In this document: piece by piece, positions 26,128 through 33,399 of the stretch | Numbering within the stretch: position 1 is the stretch's first letter | How the letters are laid out: every line of letters starts with the position of its first letter | Assembly (NCBI RefSeq): GCF_003568865.1 | Contig: NZ_CP031115.1 | Coordinates: 930,001 to 994,000 of the forward strand | DNA: 64,000 nucleotides | Direction of reading: 5' to 3' | Source of the DNA: Rubrobacter indicoceani | Lineage (GTDB): Bacteria; Actinomycetota; Rubrobacteria; Rubrobacterales; Rubrobacteraceae | Translations under genes and position numbers: made by a program | Notes under the pieces: model-generated | Databases searched by the model: none | What the model was told of the DNA's origin: nothing | The model's input: the letters and a program-made list of their open reading frames with translations, nothing else

Positions 26128-26369
26128 GGCAGGAGAGCCGGGGCGTTCACGGGCGTCGGGGCCGCGGGGCCATCTGCCGGTTCCGACCCTCTGGCGGTCG
26201 GGGTCTTCAAGCGGGCGTCCCCGGCTCTCCGGGCGCAGGAGCAGCGCCTCCGGTAGACGGGGTACGCGCTGCGGGTTCCATCTGCCGCAGCCCCCGGACG
26301 GCAGGAAAGCGTACGGCGGGAGCGACACCGGGCACCACAACAGAAACCACAGCGGGAGGTAAGACGTGA
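26124..26369 (+). CDS. Doubtful small ORF (81 codons) in the cobH-cbiX gap
   Basis: An ATG overlapping the cobH stop (ATGA), with GAGGAGGG upstream, opens 81 codons that end across the cbiX start. The product would be Gly/Arg/Thr/Ala-rich, with no recognisable fold or family (for example GRRGRGAICRFRPSGGRG). The same DNA carries strong inverted repeats, so RNA structure explains it better than a protein. Listed because start and coupling signals are good. I regard it as probably not a functional protein. Confidence 0.2.
   Translation: MRQESRGVHGRRGRGAICRFRPSGGRGLQAGVPGSPGAGAAPPVDGVRAAGSICRSPRTAGKRTAGATPGTTTETTAGGKT
26132..26304 (+). other. Candidate structured RNA between cobH and cbiX
   Basis: Several perfect inverted repeats lie in one 173-base stretch. 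GGAGAGCCGGGG (26132-26143) pairs with CCCCGGCTCTCC (26219-26230), 12 bp, enclosing CCGACC (26183-26188)/GGTCGG (26196-26201). Then GCAGCGC (26241-26247) pairs with GCGCTGC (26266-26272), and CTGCCG (26282-26287) with CGGCAG (26299-26304). CCATCTGCCG occurs twice (26170-26179 and 26278-26287), so two alternative pairings to CGGCAG exist. It does not show the conserved boxes of the cobalamin riboswitch. The cbiX ribosome site (GGGAGG) follows at 26354-26359. Confidence 0.42.
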
Positions 26370-27313
26370 TCGGCAACGCAAACAAGACCATAAACGTAGT
26401 TCGAGCCCTCAAGAACAACTCCGGGGAGGTTCCGGCCCTGCTGGTCGTCGGGCACGGAAGCCGGGACAGGAGGGCGACGCAGGAGTTCGAGCGGCTGATG
26501 GAGCTTCTGGACAAGCGGGGCGAGATGAACGTGGAGGGTGGCTTTATAGAGCTTGCGCGGCCCCCGATCTCGGAGTGCGTCGAGCGTCTGGACGCTGCCG
26601 GGAGCCGCGACGTCTTTGCCGTGCCGCTGATGCTGCTGGCCGCCGGGCACGCCAAGAACGACATCCCGGCGACGCTAGTGCGGGAGAAACGCTCTCACCC
26701 CGACCTGACCTTTCACTACGGTCGCGCCCTCGGCATCCGGCCCGAGCTTCTCGACCTCATGGACGACCGCATCCGGGCCGTCGTTGCGGAAGAAGAACTC
26801 TCCGAGACGGCGGTGCTGGTCGTCGGGCGGGGGTCGTCGGATCCGGACGCCAACTCGGACGTGGCCAAGATAGCGCGGCTCTTCTTCGAGGGTCGTCCGT
26901 ATCCGATGGTCGAGACGGCGTTTGTAAGCCTCGCCCCGCCGGACGTGAAGGACGGCCTCGACCGGCTCCGAAGGCTCGGGGCGAAGCGCGTCGTTGTTTT
27001 CTCGTACTTTCTGTTCACCGGGGTTCTGGAGAGGAAGATCCGGCTCCAGAGCGGGGAGTTCGCCGCCGATAACCCGGACCTGGATGTTCGTTACGCCGGG
27101 TATTTCGGGCCGGACGAGCGCATCGCCGACCTTGTTCTTGAGCGATACCGGGAGGCGGGTCGCGGCGACATCCGCATGAACTGCGACGCCTGCGTCCACC
27201 GGGTCGCGCTGCCGGGCTTCGAGGAGAAGGTCGGAAAAGCCGCGACCCCGCACTACCACCCCGACGAGCCGGGGCATTCCCACGATCACGACCACCACGG
27301 TCATCACCACTAG
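26366..27313 (+). CDS. cbiX: Sirohydrochlorin cobaltochelatase CbiX (long form)
   Basis: A 315-residue class II chelatase inserting cobalt into sirohydrochlorin, the first committed step of the cobalt-early route. The N-terminal half has the catalytic motif LLVVGHGSRD and LMLLAAGHAKNDIP; the second half repeats the fold with LVVGRGSSDPDANSD, where the His is Arg. The C-terminus has MNCDAC, matching the MxCxxC motif known to bind an iron-sulfur cluster in long CbiX proteins, and a His-rich tail (HSHDHDHHGHHH) that could hold or sense cobalt. GTG start with GGGAGG upstream. Confidence 0.93.
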   Translation: MIGNANKTINVVRALKNNSGEVPALLVVGHGSRDRRATQEFERLMELLDKRGEMNVEGGFIELARPPISECVERLDAAGSRDVFAVPLMLLAAGHAKNDIPATLVREKRSHPDLTFHYGRALGIRPELLDLMDDRIRAVVAEEELSETAVLVVGRGSSDPDANSDVAKIARLFFEGRPYPMVETAFVSLAPPDVKDGLDRLRRLGAKRVVVFSYFLFTGVLERKIRLQSGEFAADNPDLDVRYAGYFGPDERIADLVLERYREAGRGDIRMNCDACVHRVALPGFEEKVGKAATPHYHPDEPGHSHDHDHHGHHH

Positions 27314-27325
27314 AAAGGAAGGCTG

Positions 27326-28390
27326 GTGTCTTTCGAGGATCGGGTAGCGGAGCTTGCCGGGGATGTGTTTCCGCCGGATGCGGGGGAGATGGAGGCCGCG
27401 CGGAGGCGGCATCTGACGCTGACCAAGCCGCCGGGGAGCCTCGGCCGGGTCGAGAGGGTCGGGGTCGCGCTTGCGGGGATAAGCGGGGCGTGTCCGCCGC
27501 CCGTCCCGTTCCACCCGGCGGTCGTGGTGTGCGCCGGAGACCACGGTGTCCTTGCGCGGGGGGTCTCGCCCTGGCCGCAGGAGGTAACGGCGGCGATGGT
27601 GGCGAACTTCTGCGCGGGCGGCGCGGCGGTCAACGTCCTTGCCCGCTCGGTCGGGGCGCGCGTCAGCGTGCTGGACGTGGGCGTGGCCTCGGGGGTCCGG
27701 GATCACCCCCTCCTCAGACGGGCGCGCGTCAGGCCCGGAACGGACGACCTCTCCAGAGCGGCGGCGATGAGCCGCGAGGAGGCGGCGCGGGCGGTTATGG
27801 CCGGAGCGCACCTCGCCGAAGAGCTCGTCGAGAGCGGCGGCGTGGACCTTCTCGTTACGGGCGACATGGGGATCGGGAACACGACCCCGGCGGCGTGTCT
27901 TATATCCGCCCTTACCGGCTGCCCGGTTGAGGCGGCGACCGGGCGCGGCACCGGCATAGACGACGAGACCCTCGCCCTCAAGCGGCGCATCGTCTCCGAA
28001 GCAATAGAGCTTCACGCCCCCGACGCGGACGACCCGCTCGGGGTCCTGGCGGCGCTTGGCGGGCTGGAACACGCGGCCATCTGCGGGGTGATCCTCTCGG
28101 GAGCCGCCCTCGGCGTGCCGGTTATGCTCGATGGCGTAGTCTCCAACTCCGCCGCGCTGGTCGCCGGGGCCCTTGCGCCGGAGTCCGTCGGGTACCTTTT
28201 CGCCGGACATCGCTCGTCGGAGCCGGGCGCCCCGGTCGCTCTGGAAAGCCTCGGTCTCGAACCGATCCTCGACCTCGGTATGCGGCTCGGGGAGGGTACG
28301 GGCGGGCTGCTCGCTGTGCCGGTGGTGCAGGGCGCGGCCCGCATCCTTTCACAGATGGCGACCTTTGAAGACGTCGGGATAGAAGGTTAG
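27326..28390 (+). CDS. cobT: Nicotinate-nucleotide--dimethylbenzimidazole phosphoribosyltransferase
   Basis: A 354-residue enzyme that activates the lower-ligand base to alpha-ribazole phosphate. Family motifs are LTKPPGSLGRVERVG, VVVCAGDHGVLARGVSPWPQ, LLVTGDMGIGNTTPAACLI and, near the end, the catalytic Glu in LRLGEGTG-type sequence (MRLGEGTGGLLAVPVV). The GTG start follows AAGGAAGG. It begins the nucleotide-loop half of the operon. Confidence 0.95.
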   Translation: MSFEDRVAELAGDVFPPDAGEMEAARRRHLTLTKPPGSLGRVERVGVALAGISGACPPPVPFHPAVVVCAGDHGVLARGVSPWPQEVTAAMVANFCAGGAAVNVLARSVGARVSVLDVGVASGVRDHPLLRRARVRPGTDDLSRAAAMSREEAARAVMAGAHLAEELVESGGVDLLVTGDMGIGNTTPAACLISALTGCPVEAATGRGTGIDDETLALKRRIVSEAIELHAPDADDPLGVLAALGGLEHAAICGVILSGAALGVPVMLDGVVSNSAALVAGALAPESVGYLFAGHRSSEPGAPVALESLGLEPILDLGMRLGEGTGGLLAVPVVQGAARILSQMATFEDVGIEG

Positions 28391-28399
28391 GGATATGGG

Positions 28400-29230
28400 T
28401 TGAAGAAGCCGGAACCCGGTGCAGAGAAACGCGGCAGCCCGTTCGGGTTCGTCTCCGACTTCACGGTGGCGGTCGGCTTTCTGACGGTGATCCCGGTGCC
28501 GGAGCGGGCGTGGTCGGACCCTGATCTGTTTGGTCGGAGCTTTGCGTGGTTTCCGGTGGCGGGGTTGCTCGTCGGAGGGATCGTGGCAGGGGCGTCGGCT
28601 CTTCTTCCGGCGCTTCTGCCGCCGGGGGTGGTCGCCGCGTTGCTCGTTGCGCTCTGGGTCTTTGTTACGGGCGGGCTTCATCTGGACGGCCTGATGGATT
28701 CGTGCGACGGCCTGTTCTGCGCGAAGTCGCCCGCAGAACGGCTCGAAGTGATGCGTGACAGCCGGGTCGGGGCTTTCGGGGTGCTGGGCGCGTTCCTTAC
28801 GCTGCTCGTGAAGTTCGCCGCGCTGGGTGCTCTTCTCGAGGGGGATGCGATCTGGACGGCTGTGGCGGTCGTTCTCTCGGCGGTGACGGGGCGGTGGGCG
28901 ATGGTCTTTGCGGCGGCGGCGTTTCCCTACCACCGGCACGGCGGTACGCTCGGGGCCGCCTTTACCAGGGGCGTGGGGGCGAGGCAACTGGCGGTCGCCT
29001 CGCTTCTGACCGGGGGGTTCTCGCTCGCCGGGTGGTGGGCTTCCTCGGGGGACGCGGCGCTTCTGGCCGGGCCGGTCGTCGCGCTCGTGGTCGGCGCGGT
29101 CGCATCCCTCGCCATCCGGCGGCTCGGCGGCCTGACCGGGGACGTCTACGGGGCGGCGGGCGAGGTCTCGGAGGTGGCGGTGCTGCTCGTCTTTGTCGGC
29201 TTCGCCTCGTCTTTTGGGGGGATGCCGTGA
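28400..29230 (+). CDS. cobS: Adenosylcobinamide-GDP ribazoletransferase (cobalamin synthase)
   Basis: A 276-residue polytopic membrane enzyme joining activated cobinamide to alpha-ribazole. Typical motifs are FLTVIPVPE, the catalytic acidic segment GGLHLDGLMDSCDG, RLEVMRDSRVGAFGV and LTGDVYGAAGEVSE. TTG start; the stop overlaps the next start (GTGA). It is also called CobV; it is not the CobS ATPase of the aerobic chelatase. Confidence 0.95.
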   Translation: MKKPEPGAEKRGSPFGFVSDFTVAVGFLTVIPVPERAWSDPDLFGRSFAWFPVAGLLVGGIVAGASALLPALLPPGVVAALLVALWVFVTGGLHLDGLMDSCDGLFCAKSPAERLEVMRDSRVGAFGVLGAFLTLLVKFAALGALLEGDAIWTAVAVVLSAVTGRWAMVFAAAAFPYHRHGGTLGAAFTRGVGARQLAVASLLTGGFSLAGWWASSGDAALLAGPVVALVVGAVASLAIRRLGGLTGDVYGAAGEVSEVAVLLVFVGFASSFGGMP

Positions 29231-30135
29231 ACCGTAGAGCCTGCACCCTCGCGCTCGCGGTCGGGATGGACCTCATGCTCGGTGAGCCGCCGGAGACGGT
29301 GCACCCGGTTGTCCTGATGGGCCGGTACGTCGGGTTGCTCGCGGACAATGCCCCCGAACCCCGAACGGCTCAGCTTGCGTGGGGCGCGGGTTCGGTGCTT
29401 CTCGTCGGCGGGCTGTCGTATGGTTTCGGACGCTTTGCGGAGCGGCGGAGCGGCGGCCTGGCGGGTCTTGTAGCGGAGGCTTACCTTCTGAAGACCTGCT
29501 TTGCCTACCGCGCCCTCGAGGGGGCGGCTCTCGGGGTCGTGGCGTCGCTTGAAGCCGGGCAGACAGAAGAGGCGCGAGACGCGCTGCGCTCGCTTGTCGG
29601 GCGGGACCGCTCGAAGCTGGACGGGACCGGGATCTCGGCTGCGGTCATCGAGTCCCTCGGGGAGAACCTCTCCGACAGCTTTACCGCGCCGCTTCTGGCC
29701 TACGCCGGCGGCGGCCTCCCGGCGGCCTTTGCCTACCGGGCCGCCAACACCGCAGATGCCATGATCGGCTACCGGGGCCGGTACGAGTACACCGGGAAAT
29801 TCGCCGCCGGGGCGGACGATCTCCTGAACCTCATCCCGGCCCGGATAACGGGGGCGGCGGTCTGCCTCGCCTCCGGGCGGGCGGCGGCGGAGGGGGTCCG
29901 AACCATGGTGCGGGACCGCCATATCACCGAGAGCCCGAACGCCGGGTGGCCGATGTCGGCGGTCGCGGGCGCGCTCGGCGTCGCGCTCGCGAAACCCGGT
30001 TTCTACAGGATCAACGCCGGGGCGAGGGAGCCGGACGCGGGGGACGCCCGAAGGGCCGTCGCGCTCGTGCGGCGGTCCGCCGTCCTGTGTGCCGGTCTGG
30101 CGTTTGTCACGGCTCTGTTGCGGGAGACGCGGTGA
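29227..30135 (+). CDS. cbiB: Adenosylcobinamide-phosphate synthase (CbiB/CobD)
   Basis: A 302-residue membrane protein that attaches the aminopropanol (phosphate) arm to adenosylcobyric acid. It carries LMLGEPPETVHPVVLMGR at the start, then AVIESLGENLSDSFTAPLL, ANTADAMIGYR and SPNAGWPMSAVAGALG, all CbiB hallmarks. The GTG at 29227 overlaps the cobS stop. The longer frame upstream is a shadow of cobS. Confidence 0.94.
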   Translation: MNRRACTLALAVGMDLMLGEPPETVHPVVLMGRYVGLLADNAPEPRTAQLAWGAGSVLLVGGLSYGFGRFAERRSGGLAGLVAEAYLLKTCFAYRALEGAALGVVASLEAGQTEEARDALRSLVGRDRSKLDGTGISAAVIESLGENLSDSFTAPLLAYAGGGLPAAFAYRAANTADAMIGYRGRYEYTGKFAAGADDLLNLIPARITGAAVCLASGRAAAEGVRTMVRDRHITESPNAGWPMSAVAGALGVALAKPGFYRINAGAREPDAGDARRAVALVRRSAVLCAGLAFVTALLRETR

Positions 30136-31256
30136 CGGACGTCCGGCCCGGCGCGGTTCACGGTGCACCCGACTTCGGGGAACTCGCCCGCCTCGGCGTC
30201 GAGGCGGAATCGGTGGTGGACTTCAGCTCGAACGTCAACCCGTACGGCCCCGCACCCTGCGTCGTCGCGGCCTTTCGGAACGCCGACATCGCAAGCTATC
30301 CCGACCGGGAGTGCCTGAAGCTCCGGGACGCCATAGCCGCGAGGTCCGGGGTGTCTCCGTCCTCAGTCGTGGTCGGGAACGGTTCGGCGGAGATCATAGA
30401 CCTTGTCGCCCGGACGTTCCTCGTGCCGGGGGACCGGGCGCTTGTCGTCGGCCCGACCTTTTCCGAGTACGAGCGGGCCTCCGCGCTCGCCGGAGCAGGG
30501 GTCGTTCGTTTCGGGAGAACCGTTGCGCCGGAGGGGGTCTCGCTCGACGCCGGGGGGCTTCTGGGGGCTATCCGCTCCGAAACCCCGGGCATCGTCTGGC
30601 TCTGCAACCCGAACAACCCGACCGGGGATGTGATCGGAGCCGCAGAGGTGGAGAGCATCCTTCGGGCGGCGCGAGAGGTGGGGGCGACGCTTGTCGTGGA
30701 CGAGGCTTACGCGGAGCTTGTCCTCGGCGGCGGGGAGCCCGAAGACCTGACACCCCCGCTGGGGGACGGCGGCCTCGTGCTTCTGCGCTCCATGACCAAG
30801 GGACACGCGCTCGCCGGGCTGCGGCTCGGGTATGCGCTTCTGCCGCCGGGGGCGGCGGAGCGGATAGAGAGGCTTCGCCCGCCCTGGATGGTCTCCTCTC
30901 CGGCTCAGGTCGCCGGGGTCGCCGCGCTCTCCGCCGGGGCGGAGAAGCATTTGCGCCGGAGCGTCGGGGCGATGAAAAAAGAGCTGGCGTACCTTGTCGG
31001 GGAGCTCCGGGAACTCGGCCTTGCGCCCGTACCGTCCCGGACGAACTACCTGATCTCACCCGCCGGAGAACGCTGCGGCAGCGGCGAATCCCTGCGTCTG
31101 AAGCTGCTGCTGGAGGACGGGTTGCTCGTCCGGGACTGCGCTTCGTTCGGGCTTGCCGGGTACGTGAGGCTCGCCGTGCGGCTCCCGGATGAGAACCGGA
31201 GGCTCGTCGGCGCGCTGCGCCGGATCTTCCACGACGAGCCGGACGGGTCGCGGTGA
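30132..31256 (+). CDS. PLP-dependent L-threonine-O-3-phosphate decarboxylase-like protein (CobD/CobC type)
   Basis: A 374-residue fold-type I PLP enzyme of the histidinol-phosphate aminotransferase family. It shows DFSSNVNPYGP, SYPDRECLKLRDAIA, LCNPNNPTGD, DEAYAEL and the PLP lysine in SMTKGHALAGLRLGY. In cobalamin operons this type makes (R)-1-amino-2-propanol phosphate from threonine phosphate. The nearby PduX-type kinase and CbiB support that role over histidine synthesis. The GTG overlaps the cbiB stop. Confidence 0.82.
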   Translation: MTDVRPGAVHGAPDFGELARLGVEAESVVDFSSNVNPYGPAPCVVAAFRNADIASYPDRECLKLRDAIAARSGVSPSSVVVGNGSAEIIDLVARTFLVPGDRALVVGPTFSEYERASALAGAGVVRFGRTVAPEGVSLDAGGLLGAIRSETPGIVWLCNPNNPTGDVIGAAEVESILRAAREVGATLVVDEAYAELVLGGGEPEDLTPPLGDGGLVLLRSMTKGHALAGLRLGYALLPPGAAERIERLRPPWMVSSPAQVAGVAALSAGAEKHLRRSVGAMKKELAYLVGELRELGLAPVPSRTNYLISPAGERCGSGESLRLKLLLEDGLLVRDCASFGLAGYVRLAVRLPDENRRLVGALRRIFHDEPDGSR

Positions 31257-31879
31257 GGCGGCTCTACCTTGTCCGGCACGCCCCGGCAAACTGGCCGGAG
31301 GCCCGGCCGTGCTACCGGGGCAGCAGCGACGTCCCGCTCTCCGAGGCCGGACGGGCCGAGGCCCGGCAGCTTGCGCGCCGCCTGGGCAAAGACGTAGGGA
31401 GGATCTACACCAGCGACCTCGCCCGGGCCAGACAGACCGCCCGGGCCGCCGCCGACAGAACCGGGGCCGGGGTAAGCGTGGTCAGGGGGCTCGGGGAGAT
31501 GGACTTCGGGGCCTGGGAAGGGCGATCCCACGCGGAGCTTCTTGCGGACGGATGCCCGGTCTACCGCAGGTGGCTGGACAAGCCGTTTGAGGTCGCGCCG
31601 CCGGGCGGCGAGGGCTTCGGCGAGTTCTGCAGGCGCGTGAGGGCGGCGTTCCGGTCGGTGATGGAAGCCGAGCCGGAGAGGGAGGGCACCGTCGTGCTGG
31701 TCGGGCACGGGGGGTCACTCCGGGTTATCCTCACCGACCTGCTCGGGATGCCGAAGGAGATGCACTTCAGGCTTCGCGTGGATCACTCCTCCCTGAGCAT
31801 CGTCGAGTGGTCCGGCCCGGTGCCGGTCCTTTGCGGCCTGAACGACGTTTCGCACCTCGCGCGGCGGGCTTCCCCGTGA
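31253..31879 (+). CDS. cobC: Histidine phosphatase family protein, probable alpha-ribazole phosphatase
   Basis: A 208-residue phosphoglycerate-mutase-like phosphatase. The catalytic His is in YLVRHAPANW (RHA where the family usually has RHG); the second His is in VLVGHGGSLRVIL, and Arg in IYTSDLARARQTA. In the cobalamin operon it most likely removes the phosphate from ribazole phosphate or adenosylcobalamin phosphate. The GTG overlaps the preceding stop. Confidence 0.78.
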   Translation: MRRLYLVRHAPANWPEARPCYRGSSDVPLSEAGRAEARQLARRLGKDVGRIYTSDLARARQTARAAADRTGAGVSVVRGLGEMDFGAWEGRSHAELLADGCPVYRRWLDKPFEVAPPGGEGFGEFCRRVRAAFRSVMEAEPEREGTVVLVGHGGSLRVILTDLLGMPKEMHFRLRVDHSSLSIVEWSGPVPVLCGLNDVSHLARRASP

Positions 31880-32463
31880 GCGAGCCGCGTCTGATCTTTG
31901 TTACGGGGGCGGCCCGGAGCGGGAAGAGCCACTTTGCCGAGAGGGTGGCCGCCGCGACCGGAGGATCCGTTCTCTACGTGGCGACCGCCGAAGCCCTCGA
32001 CAGCGAGATGAGGGAGCGGGTAAGCCGCCACCGCGAGCGTCGCCCCGCAACCTGGAGGACGGTCGAAGCCCGGCGCGGGGTCGCGGACCGCCTGAGAGAG
32101 GATGCGGGGCCGACCGGGACGATGCTCCTTGACTGCCTGAGCCTTCTTGTATCGAACCTGCTCCTCGACGCGACCGCCGCCCTGTCGGACGCGCCCGACC
32201 TTGAAGCCCGGGTCTGGAGAGAGGTGGAAGCGGAGATGGTCGGCCTGCTCGGGTTCGCCAGAGAGCGGGGCGTTGACCTTGTATGCGTCTCGAACGAGGT
32301 CGGCTGGGGGGTTGTTCCGGATCACAGGCTCGGGAGGGTCTACCGGGACCTGCTCGGTCGGGCAAACCAGTGGATGGCCGCGCGGGCGACCGACGCCGTG
32401 CTGCTCGTCGCCGGGCTGCCGGTTGTCCTGAAGGGCGACCCGGAACGCGGGGGGCCTCTCTGA
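31876..32463 (+). CDS. cobU: Adenosylcobinamide kinase / adenosylcobinamide-phosphate guanylyltransferase
   Basis: A 195-residue bifunctional enzyme (CobU/CobP) that phosphorylates adenosylcobinamide and then transfers GMP. P-loop GAARSGKS is at residues 11-18; YVATAEALDSEMRERVSRHR carries the conserved guanylylated-His region, and VCVSNEVGWGVVPDHRLGR is family-typical. The GTG overlaps the phosphatase stop. Confidence 0.94.
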   Translation: MSEPRLIFVTGAARSGKSHFAERVAAATGGSVLYVATAEALDSEMRERVSRHRERRPATWRTVEARRGVADRLREDAGPTGTMLLDCLSLLVSNLLLDATAALSDAPDLEARVWREVEAEMVGLLGFARERGVDLVCVSNEVGWGVVPDHRLGRVYRDLLGRANQWMAARATDAVLLVAGLPVVLKGDPERGGPL

Positions 32464-33389
32464 GAGAGAAGGGATCGGGCTCGGCGGGGCTGCATTTCGG
32501 TGAGGTGCTGCAGGGGGCTTTCCGGGTCGGGGAGGGGCTGCGGCGCGGCCTCGTTACGCTCCCGATGCCCGGCTGCGGTTCGCGGGCGACCTTCCGACCC
32601 GCCGGGAGTGAAGGCATAGATATCATCGCGCCCGGCAGGTCTGAAGCGTCCGTGCAGAAGGTCCGGCGGGCCGTCGCCGAAGGATTGTCGCGGTGGGGGG
32701 GGACGGTCTCCGGCGGGGAGCTCGGGATCTGCGGGGGCGTGCCTGCGGGCCGGGGGATGGGGTCTTCCACGTCCGAGGTGGTCGCGGTGCTGCGGGCGGT
32801 TGCGGCCGCGTTCGGGGTACAGCCTTCGGGAAAAGAGCTTGCGGCGGCGACCGCCCGCAGCGAGTCGGCCTCCGACCCCCTGATGCTCGACCTGGCGAGG
32901 GGAACGCCGCTCTTCGACCCGGTGAGCTGCAGGGTGCTGGCCGCTCTGGATCTCCCGCTGCCCGCCCTGGAGGTTGTCGGTTTCGACCCCGGAGGTCCGG
33001 AAGTGCCGACCGACAAGCTCGGACGGGCGGAATATTCTTCTGCGGAACTCAAGGCTCTCGACGGGCTCTTTCAGAGCCTCTGGCGGGCCGTTCGATCCGG
33101 GGACCCGCGGGGCCTCGGTCGGGTGGCGACCGGGAGCGCGAGGATCAACCAGAGGTTTCTCTACAGGTCGGAGCTCGAGGAGGTGATCTCACTCGCAGAA
33201 GGGTTCGGGGCCGTCGGGGTGGCGGTGGCGCACAGCGGGACGGTGGCCGGGGTCCTCTTCGACGCTTCGGAGCCCGCGGGCCGGGACGGGTCGGACGCGG
33301 TAGCCGGAAGGCTGTCCGACTTCGGGGGGGAGGTCTTCAGGTTCGAAACGGGCGACGTGTCGGGGGAAAACCTCGGAGAACTGGGTTAG
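32460..33389 (+). CDS. pduX: GHMP-family L-threonine kinase (PduX type)
   Basis: About 309 residues. The GHMP ATP loop is PAGRGMGSSTSEV around residues 95-107; the start LHFGEVLQGAF matches the SCGE-(L/I)-(I/V)QG opening of PduX, and the C-terminal GVAVAHSGTVAGVLFD is the third GHMP motif. PduX phosphorylates threonine for the aminopropanol arm. No ATG, GTG or TTG occurs in register between the cobU stop and the conserved start. The best start is a CTG at 32460 in the same 4-base overlap style (CTGA). It closes the cobalamin gene set. Confidence 0.78.
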   Translation: MREKGSGSAGLHFGEVLQGAFRVGEGLRRGLVTLPMPGCGSRATFRPAGSEGIDIIAPGRSEASVQKVRRAVAEGLSRWGGTVSGGELGICGGVPAGRGMGSSTSEVVAVLRAVAAAFGVQPSGKELAAATARSESASDPLMLDLARGTPLFDPVSCRVLAALDLPLPALEVVGFDPGGPEVPTDKLGRAEYSSAELKALDGLFQSLWRAVRSGDPRGLGRVATGSARINQRFLYRSELEEVISLAEGFGAVGVAVAHSGTVAGVLFDASEPAGRDGSDAVAGRLSDFGGEVFRFETGDVSGENLGELG

Positions 33390-33399
33390 ATTAGACTCG

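Noticed and set aside
26128-26365. Second cobalamin riboswitch before cbiX
   Set aside because: The stems are strong but the conserved boxes (GCCACTG, B12 box) seen at 8888-9065 are absent.
30132-31256. Histidinol-phosphate aminotransferase (HisC)
   Set aside because: Same fold, but no histidine genes nearby; overlap with cbiB and nearness to pduX favour the cobalamin role.
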